In this document: positions 46,639-64,000 of the stretch, one piece after another | How the letters are laid out: each line of letters opens with the position of its first letter | Numbering within the stretch: position 1 is the stretch's first letter | From: Caenorhabditis elegans | Taxonomy: Eukaryota; Nematoda; Chromadorea; Rhabditida; Rhabditidae | Direction of reading: 5' to 3' | Length of the DNA stretch: 64,000 nt | Assembly: GCF_000002985.6 (NCBI RefSeq) | Contig: NC_003279.8 | Span: 10,602,001-10,666,000, forward strand | Made by a program: the position numbers and the translations under genes | Notes under the pieces: generated by a model | What the model saw: only the letters and a program-made list of their open reading frames with translations | The model's database searches: none | What the model was told of the DNA's origin: nothing

Positions 46639-48430
46639 TTATTTCTTTGAGCTTTTAGTAGTATTCAAAGTGCGATGTTCACTGATTGTCGATCCATTAT
46701 CCTTTTCTGCAGTTGCCTTTTCCATTATTTTAGTATCCAGAAACATTCCCTAAAATATAATTTTTTGTTTCTAGAAAATCCATTTTCCTACTTTACCTGA
46801 CAATCATCCTCTCTTTTTGTCTCTTCAAATGATTTTACATCTCCGGGTCCCAGAATAAGTCCCATCAGAATACCACGATTTCTACGGCGGAAATTTCCAA
46901 CTGAAAACGATTGATATTTGTCTAAATCTGTTGAAATTAAAGCTTACAAGTGTCTTCTGGTCCATCTTCAAATGATTTGTGCTTTGGATACGAGAAGAAA
47001 ACACGGAACCAGTTGATTCCATTCTTTTGCTTTTCGGCTTCAGATTTCCATTCTGTAAAACATTGATTGGGGCTTTGAGCTCAAGAAAAAAGCATACCAT
47101 TGAATTTTGCAGTCCATGTTTTTGGAAGATATTGGGGTGACACCAAGAACTCTTTCATCATTGCTGCTTTCAGCTGGAAACATATAACATTATAATAGAT
47201 GTGAGAACTCTAAAGTTAAGTAGAAACTTCTAGGAAAACAAAACTTCGGAAGTATATTTTTGGTCTTATTAATTTAAAAAAGTTTACCTTATCCCTCTTC
47301 TTCATAACAGCCTTTGTCTCCTCATCAACCGCACAATTATTCTTTTGCAAATAATCAATAATCTTATCCAATGCAGAATCCAAGACAGCCAATACATTTG
47401 AATCCAGCTTCTGCTTTCCTGAGAAGAACTTGGCAAGTACTTCGTTCTCCTCTGGTGTCAGACATTTCTCGATTGCCGCGTGCTTTTTGGCTACTTTAAG
47501 AAGACGTGGCGCCAACTTCAGAATCTCCTTTTCGTCAACATCTGACGTCATCTTCTCAAATTCATCATCATCCAGCTTATCAAATGCTCCAGCTTGATTC
47601 TCAGCAAGTGGCGTAGTGGAAAAGTTCTTTGATACAGAAATTGATGGATTCGAGTAGACAACTGTCAATGGAACATTCTCTCGTTTACTTTTATCGTCTT
47701 CTTTCTTGGCAGCATCTGAGTTGTTCTGAGGAGTTGGCTGAATGTCCACAGGATTCGGAGGCTCTGACGGAGCTTTTGGAACTTCTGGGGAATCGGGAAG
47801 AACTTTTTGTTCCAAGACAGCGGGTGGTTCAATCTGAAATAGTGAGTTTTTAGAGATTTTAGTAGCAAGTAGAAAATAATAATTGGTAGACAGGCATGTC
47901 TTGAGACGTACGTGCCTGCCTATCATCTATTTTCAGAAAGTTACACGCATGTAGGGTTTAGGCAAGGTCGCCTGCAGGTACGCATGAATTTGTTTCCCCA
48001 TTTACTCACCTTGTTCACATTTCCAACTTCCAACTTTTCCTCCGACTTTTGCTCAACAACTTTCTCGTCTTTCTGCTCCTTTCCCTCCAAAACTGGCTCC
48101 ACAAATTTATGCTCTTCAACTTTTACTTGTTCAGGTGCCATCGGCTTCTTCTCCTCTTCAACAGGCTTCTCCATCACCTCATTCGGCTTCAAATCTTCTT
48201 TTTGCACCAAATTTGGATCGGGAGATTTTTTGGCTTTTTCTGGAATTATAGAGATTCACTTCAATTCTGAAAATGTTTTAAATACCTGCAGAACTTCTTT
48301 TCTTTGAAGTTTGAGAAGATTGATCAGTGGCAGAAGATGATGAAGATGGAATGGATACAGTTTCACCCTTTTTCTCAGTTTTTGCCTTCTTCTTTGGTTC
48401 AGATTTGATCGAGGTTTGCGATTTGTGACT
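46639..48430 (-). CDS. Lys/Glu-rich protein with a conserved helical C-terminus, function unknown
   Basis: Minus-strand exons 48430-48286, 48239-48010, 47833-47288, 47173-47098, 47052-46948, 46900-46797 and 46749-46639 splice with matching phases. The first half is low-complexity (SIKSEPKKKAKTEKKGETVS, runs of K, E, P and S). The second half is an ordered-looking helical region starting FDKLDDDEFEKMTSDVDEKE, then LKLAPRLLKVAKKHAAIEKC, followed by GINWFRVFFSYPKH and ILMGLILGPGDVKSFE. I do not recognise the domain. The first exon opens at ATTTTAAG|AGTCAC in phase 0 without a start codon. The minus-strand open frame at 51798-52179 ends in phase 0 at AAG|GTTACT and could be the 5' exon across a 3.4-kb intron; otherwise the start is unidentified. 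Confidence 0.65.
47890..47985. repeat. GCATG/CCTGCCTA-type repeat in an intron
   Basis: Words such as GTAGACAGGCATG, GTGCCTGCCTATC and CGCCTGCAGGTACGCATG recur in both orientations. They resemble the repeat patch in lam-3 intron 4. Confidence 0.5.
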
Positions 48431-48909
48431 CTTAAAATGTTTAATTTACAGATCGGTTTTAACAGGCTGTTCACTGTGGGTCTCGCCACGATCTCAGTCA
48501 CAGTGGTTGTTACAGGAGCCAAATTTTATGTTCATTTAAAGTAGAAAATAAAGCTTATAAATTATCAAACTGTGAAGGGCTCAGAGAACGTTAACCACCG
48601 AACACTCAAGTTTTCAAAAATAGATACGCATAAGTTCAAACCGCCATAACTTAAGCCATAACCACCTATTGTCGCTGAATTTCCACTATTTTGCCACCTA
48701 TTGTCACCAATCTGCCACCATTTTGCCGCCTTTCCCTAACCATTTTTCGCCTTTCTACATTTTGGTGGTAGAAAGGTGGCAAAAAGGTGGGAGAAAGAAG
48801 ACACGAAATGCCGAGTTGGTACATTTCGATGGTTTCAGAAAGTTTTTTACATTTTTTTTTTCATTTTTTTTTTCACCATTTTTTTTCACCACGCGTAACG
48901 TCGTTGTTC

Positions 48910-48999
48910 AAAAGTTACAGTGTCCTTAAAAGTTACAGTGTCCTTAAAAGTTACAGTGTCCTTAAAAGTTACAGTGTCCTTAAAAGTTACAGTGTCCTT
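48910..48999. repeat. 18-bp minisatellite, five perfect copies
   Basis: The unit AAAAGTTACAGTGTCCTT is repeated five times head to tail without a mismatch. Because 18 is divisible by three it creates artificial repetitive reading frames on both strands, which I do not treat as genes. Confidence 0.95.
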
Positions 49000-49355
49000 A
49001 AGATAAACAATGTATTCAGCTTTTGAACAATGCCAAAGATTTTTGAAGTTTTGCAATTTTTCCCAATAGAAACGATCGCTCTCAAGAACAAAATAATGCA
49101 TGTAGCGATGGCTCAGACGTGGGTACGGCTTTATTAAACTACAGTAACCCACTTCTCGTGTTTAGGCGATTTCTTTCACTTTTTCATGTATATAATACGT
49201 ATTTCCACGTATATGATACGTAATACTTATTATTTCTATTTTAACCTATTGTAGAGAAGAAAATGTTCTCAAGAATCGAAGAACAATACAAAGCAGGGTG
49301 ACTGGGTTACTGTAGTTATTAAAGGTGCGTCCATGTCCCGACTGAAAATATATAT

Positions 49356-51730
49356 TCCACGGGGAGGCAAAGCTAACGTGGCCGCGAGAGCTGCGCCGGC
49401 TAGGCCACCGCCTCCTATGGTTAAGAATTTTGATCGAATAAACATTTTTAATTTGACTTATATGCTTATTTTTCTTCGTTTTTTCTTATTTTTTCTTGTT
49501 TTTTTTTGTTACTACGTGGAATAAGCATAATGTTTTCAGCTAATCTACGCAAACCGCTTCGAAATTCGATGGATTAAACCGGACAAAGGTAAGAAACGTC
49601 GAAAAGTAAGTTATTATTCAAAATATCTCGAAAAATTATGGTACAATATTTCTGAAAACCTACTCAAATATGGAAAAATATATGCTGATTCCGGATTGAA
49701 AAGTCTTGAACCTCAATCTCGCGTATTTCTTATTGAGTTTCTCGATTTTAGTGAAAAATTCGAGAAATTCAGTGCAATTTCGAATTAAAAATTAAATTTT
49801 TCCAAGAATTATGGTACAATATTTCTGAAAACCCACTCAAATATGGAAAAATATATGCTGATTCTGAATTAAAAAGTCTTGAACCTCAATCTCGCGTATT
49901 TCATATTTAGTTTCTCAATTTTAGTGAAAAATTCGAGAAATTCAGTGCAATTTCGAATTAAAAATTAAATTTTTCCAAAAATTATGGTACAATATTTCTG
50001 AAAACCCACTCAAATATGGAAAAATATATGCTGATTCTGAATTAAAAAGTCTTGAACCTCAATCTCGCGTATTTCATATTTAGTTTCTCAATTTTAGTGA
50101 AAAATTCGAGAAATTCAGTGCAATTTCGAATTAAAAATTAAATTTTTCCAAAAATTATGGTACAATATTTCTGAAAACCCACTCAAATATAGAAAAATAT
50201 ATGCTGATTCTGAATTAGTAACATTTGAAACTCAATCTCACGTATTTCATAATTTTTTTTTCGATTTTAATGAAAAATATATTCAGTGCAATTTTCGATT
50301 TTTTTTCAAAATATTTTCTCTTAATGTTTTTATAATTTCCAGATATTACGTTGTCGCTGCATTAGAAGATTTCAAGACAAAATTCGAAATATATGCGAAC
50401 AAGAAGAAGCTGTTCGAAGTATTAATAAGGAAGGCTAAGCAGCAATAAGTGCTCTTACAAGGGCTCAAGTGCCGCAGAAGAAGCCAAAGAAAGTAGGACT
50501 GCAAGGTCAACTGCTCAATCAGCCACTATTTAAGAAGAAACTACAAGTCAGATCGGTCCGAAGGCAATCAAAAGTTCCAAGCAGAAGAAGTGAAGCTCAT
50601 GGAAGAGGTTGGAAAGCACAAGTCTGAAGTTCATGAAGCACTCGGCGATTTGGTGGATACAAGATGTGTGATCGAAAATTTCAAAAAAATCTGATCAAAA
50701 TCTTTGAAGCAATTCCACTCAGCAACCAGAATATTGGATTCGTTTCCGAGGATAAGTATGTGAATTTTCTTTAAATTTGAAAATTTAGAAGTTGATTTTC
50801 AGGTGCAATGGTGAAGGAGCTTCAACATCGTTCAACGAGGAAGCCGTTTTCATGCCGTACCTCAATGATCCTGTTCAATTCCGTAAAAAAAAGTTCGCTT
50901 TATTGCAAAGGAGCAAAACTTCGATGGAATTCTTGAGGTGTTACTTATTTTTTAATTTTTAAAAATTAAAAATTTCTAAATTTCCTAGAAATGCGACACG
51001 CTTCGTGAGAGGACCCTCGCTGAATTGGGAGCCCGACTCGTGAATCGAAAGTATCAAACCGTTGTGAAACTCTTCGATCGTGCCACGTTGCTCGGTAGCA
51101 TGATCAGAAGGACGCCGAGAAGAAGTGATAGGATAAGGAGACGACTGCCAAGAAGATCAAGCCATGCTTGTTCTTTCTAATAATGTTTTTTATATTCCGT
51201 TCCTGTTCAGATTTTTATTCACCCCTCCCCATTCGGTTAATGTTCTTCTCTCTCATTTCCTTGTTCAGCATATTTACTTAGTATCCCTCTCTGACGAGTT
51301 TTATATTGGTTTTCGAGACAATGAATGTTTTAAACGTTATATTGATGTTATTAAATGTGTTATTCAGTCAATCGGAAGAAAAACTAGATAAAAACAAACT
51401 ATTCAGCTAAAATTCATCGAAAAAAGAGGAAATTTTCGGTTTTTCTCAGAAAATCAGTGGAAACATAATGAGAAACATAAAATATGCACTTTTTTATTTT
51501 TTAAATTACTATTCTGTATCACAAAACATTTTTTTTCGACTTTTATTCGCTTAAATAATGAGAAAAGCGCTTTTAGCCAGAGCTGATATTGACGAATTGT
51601 CGTCAAATAAAATACGCGTACGCAAAGTACGCAATAGTGTACAAAACTTATTCGCGTTGAATATTCAGTCAGCCAAATGGGACTACTGTAGAAATTTCTT
51701 CAGCCACGTTAGCTTTGCCTCCCCGTGATT
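49356..51730. mobile_element. 2.4-kb segment bounded by about 24-bp inverted repeats
   Basis: CACGGGGAGGCAAAGCTAACGTGGC at 49357-49381 reappears as its reverse complement (GCCACGTTAGCTTTGCCTCCCCGTG) at 51706-51730. Both ends are followed outward or inward by unrelated sequence, and similar CTACTGTAG words lie near each side. The interior has gene-like pieces on the plus strand with splice signals but no continuous product: 49333-49430, 49542-49607 (NRFEIRWIKPDKGKKRRK), 50341-50440, and 50866-51178 containing RTLAELGARLVNRKYQTVVK. No transposase motif is seen. It may be an inserted, decayed element or a duplicated gene fragment between inverted duplications. Confidence 0.5.
49635..50300. repeat. 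173-bp tandem repeat, about 3.8 copies
   Basis: ATTATGGTACAATATTTCTG starts at 49635, 49808, 49981 and 50154, exactly 173 bp apart each time. The first three units are nearly identical; the fourth diverges after about 60 bases. The units are AT-rich and non-coding and lie in what would be an intron of the decayed gene inside the 49356-51730 segment. Confidence 0.95.
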
Positions 51731-51762
51731 CCTGGCGAGACCTCCGAATGTTGCAGATAGTG

Positions 51763-52179
51763 CTATCGCGGCAATACCCAAAAGCAAACTACAGTAACCT
51801 TTTCCAACGGTTTCTTTTCTGTTCGTTGCTTCTTGTGTTTTCTAGTCCCAGTCTTTTTCTTCGAAGTCTTCCAAACCGTTGGCTTTTCAGGTAAAACGTA
51901 TACCATCGGCTGACTGGGACCATCAATCTTTTCCAGAATAGTTGGTGTTTCATCTGGATCATCAGCCTTCACAAATATTCCCCTCTTCCTCATTTCTGCT
52001 CTTTTTGCCTGTTTTCTCTCTTCTGGTGTCAATGTTTTCTTCTTTTCATCTGGCTTGTTTTTCAGAAATTGTTTGTATTGATCTTGAACTACTCCTGCCG
52101 TCACTTTTTTACCTGAGAAGAGCTTCTCTCTGAAATTGGCCTGAAATTTTGTTTGCTTACCGAGATTTGATCCTAACAT
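51763..52179 (-). CDS. Lysine-rich protein or 5' exon of the gene at 46639-48430
   Basis: An open frame of 138 codons starts at ATG 52179 (MLGSNLGKQTKFQANFREKL) and has coding-like composition through PDEKKKTLTPEERKQAKRAE, KADDPDETPTILEKIDGPSQ and KKKTGTRKHKKQRTEKKPLE. After that point the frame reads VTVVCFWVLPR and stops, which looks non-coding; an AAG|GTTACT donor sits exactly at the change (51798). It is therefore probably a first exon whose next exon lies downstream, the best phase-compatible candidate being 48430. A 20-base GTAAGC...TTTCAG at the start is too short to be an intron and is read through. No family recognised. Confidence 0.55.
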   Translation of the reverse strand: MLGSNLGKQTKFQANFREKLFSGKKVTAGVVQDQYKQFLKNKPDEKKKTLTPEERKQAKRAEMRKRGIFVKADDPDETPTILEKIDGPSQPMVYVLPEKPTVWKTSKKKTGTRKHKKQRTEKKPLEKVTVVCFWVLPR

Positions 52180-52370
52180 TGTTCAATTCCACAATGAACA
52201 CGAATTGCAAACGATGGAAAAAACTGAGTTCTTTGAATAATATGGGAATAAATTTGAAAGTTCGTTGTTGTTGTTCCGTGGAAATAATTTTAGAAAAGAA
52301 ATAGAGCATAACGTTTATATATCTTTTCAAAATCACACTAAATGGGAATCACAAGAAGAAACACACAATA
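52180..52370. promoter_or_regulatory. Putative divergent promoter region
   Basis: The 191-bp interval separates the start codons of the minus-strand frame at 52179 and the plus-strand frame at 52371. No specific factor site is identifiable by eye; the call rests on geometry alone. Confidence 0.35.
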
Positions 52371-52694
52371 ATGGGTTCAAAATATACAGATCGGATAGGA
52401 AAAGTACCCGAAACGACTATGGAACATTTAAAAATGAGCAAACAAAAAAGAGATTATGTCAATGCAGGTAGCTCCGATGTTTCCAGTGGTACTGAATCGG
52501 TAGATGAGTTTCCTGTAGTTTCCAAAGGATTTGATGCAGTTGTTGTTGGAAGGGCAGAAGATGATGTTCCAGTCTCTCGATCCCGTTCCCGATCTCGAAT
52601 GTTTGGCGGTGGAATTGGTGGTTTTTTGGGAAATGAAGTACGGGCGGATACGGTACCAGTCACGATTTTTGAGAGGATCAGTACGTCAATATAG
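52371..52694 (+). CDS. Small Ser/Arg/Gly-containing protein, unknown
   Basis: A single-exon frame of 107 codons with coding-like composition: MGSKYTDRIGKVPETTMEHL, a Ser-rich acidic stretch (SSDVSSGTESVDEF), the basic SRSRSRSRMFGGG and a Gly-rich GGGIGGFLGNEV. The last residues (RISTSI) may not be original: a good donor ATCA|GTACGT lies at 52680, and another frame stays open to 52764 (GILVVPGIKDDIMSK), so either splicing to an unseen exon or a frameshift is possible. The opposite-strand frame here is a shadow. No homologue is recognised, and the next 40 bp already belong to a dispersed repeat. Confidence 0.5.
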   Translation: MGSKYTDRIGKVPETTMEHLKMSKQKRDYVNAGSSDVSSGTESVDEFPVVSKGFDAVVVGRAEDDVPVSRSRSRSRMFGGGIGGFLGNEVRADTVPVTIFERISTSI

Positions 52695-52896
52695 CGGGTT
52701 TGGAATTCTTGTTGTTCCTGGAATTAAAGATGATATTATGAGTAAAAATAAATCATCGATGTAGAACGAGCTCCGCCCCCAAACCATGGGTCTCGTTAGG
52801 TATTTGGCGGCATGTCCCGCCTTTTTTGTTATGTTTTCTATTGTTTTGAATGATTTATATGCCGAAATTGAGGAAAGTTGCATTTTAAAAATTATT

Positions 52897-64000
<11,104 letters not shown>

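Noticed and set aside
48787-49152. Long frames with repeated SYSVLK or TVTFKD units
   Set aside because: They are produced by the 18-bp tandem repeat being a multiple of three; the flanks have no coding character and both strands show the same effect.
49635-50300. Regular repeats that could suggest a CRISPR array
   Set aside because: The unit is 173 bp and the whole unit is repeated with no unique spacers; the sequence is eukaryotic.
52141-52160. GTAAGC...TTTCAG inside the frame starting at 52179
   Set aside because: It is only 20 bases long, below any known spliceable intron in nematodes, and the frame stays open through it.

Overview
This window reads as nuclear DNA from Caenorhabditis elegans, or a very close relative. 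The evidence is short introns with GT...TTTTCAG borders, AT-rich non-coding DNA full of foldback elements, degenerate TTAGGC telomere-type repeats, a nematode-specific tRNA and nematode-specific families (FTH F-box, ZP/cuticlin). From memory the gene order matches the T22A3 - C43H8 - B0511 stretch of chromosome I; that placement is recall and was not searched. All gene models were spliced by eye, and most close to an exact multiple of three.

Left part, plus strand (1-31 kb): the 3' exons of pash-1 (Microprocessor dsRNA-binding subunit), with a long intron carrying an antisense long-variable-arm tRNA with a CCC anticodon; the complete 13-exon laminin alpha gene lam-3 (3102 residues); a decayed minus-strand gene at 19.7-20.4 kb; mafr-1 (Maf1, RNA polymerase III repressor); archease (tRNA ligase cofactor); a DDX18/Has1 DEAD-box helicase 121 bp behind archease, like an operon partner; and a secreted ZP-domain protein.

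Middle part, minus strand (29.7-40.3 kb): NIPP1-like FHA protein, a small single-pass membrane protein, an MPPE1/PGAP5-like metallophosphoesterase, mrps-30, cdc-26 and eif-3.E, all head-to-tail. Next come a remnant resembling an F-box-associated C-terminus (41 kb), a testis-specific-type Ser/Thr kinase (42.4-43.6 kb), interstitial telomere-like repeats (43.8 kb) and an FTH F-box gene broken by a one-base frameshift (44.7-45.8 kb).

Right part: an unrecognised Lys/Glu-rich minus-strand gene (46-48.4 kb, perhaps reaching 52.2 kb); a 2.4-kb segment bounded by inverted repeats and containing a 173-bp tandem repeat; a small plus-strand gene (52.4 kb); and a large minus-strand pecanex gene (52.9 kb to beyond the right end). 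The two last exons at 63.75-64.0 kb splice in frame into the pecanex exon at 62.49 kb, so the pecanex N-terminus lies outside the window.

Functionally, several neighbours serve RNA production and translation (pash-1, mafr-1, archease, DDX18, eif-3.E, mrps-30 and the tRNA); the rest are matrix, cuticle, membrane, cell-cycle and signalling genes. The most unusual item is the V-arm tRNA with a glycine anticodon but leucine-like features, sitting at the edge of a large inverted duplication.
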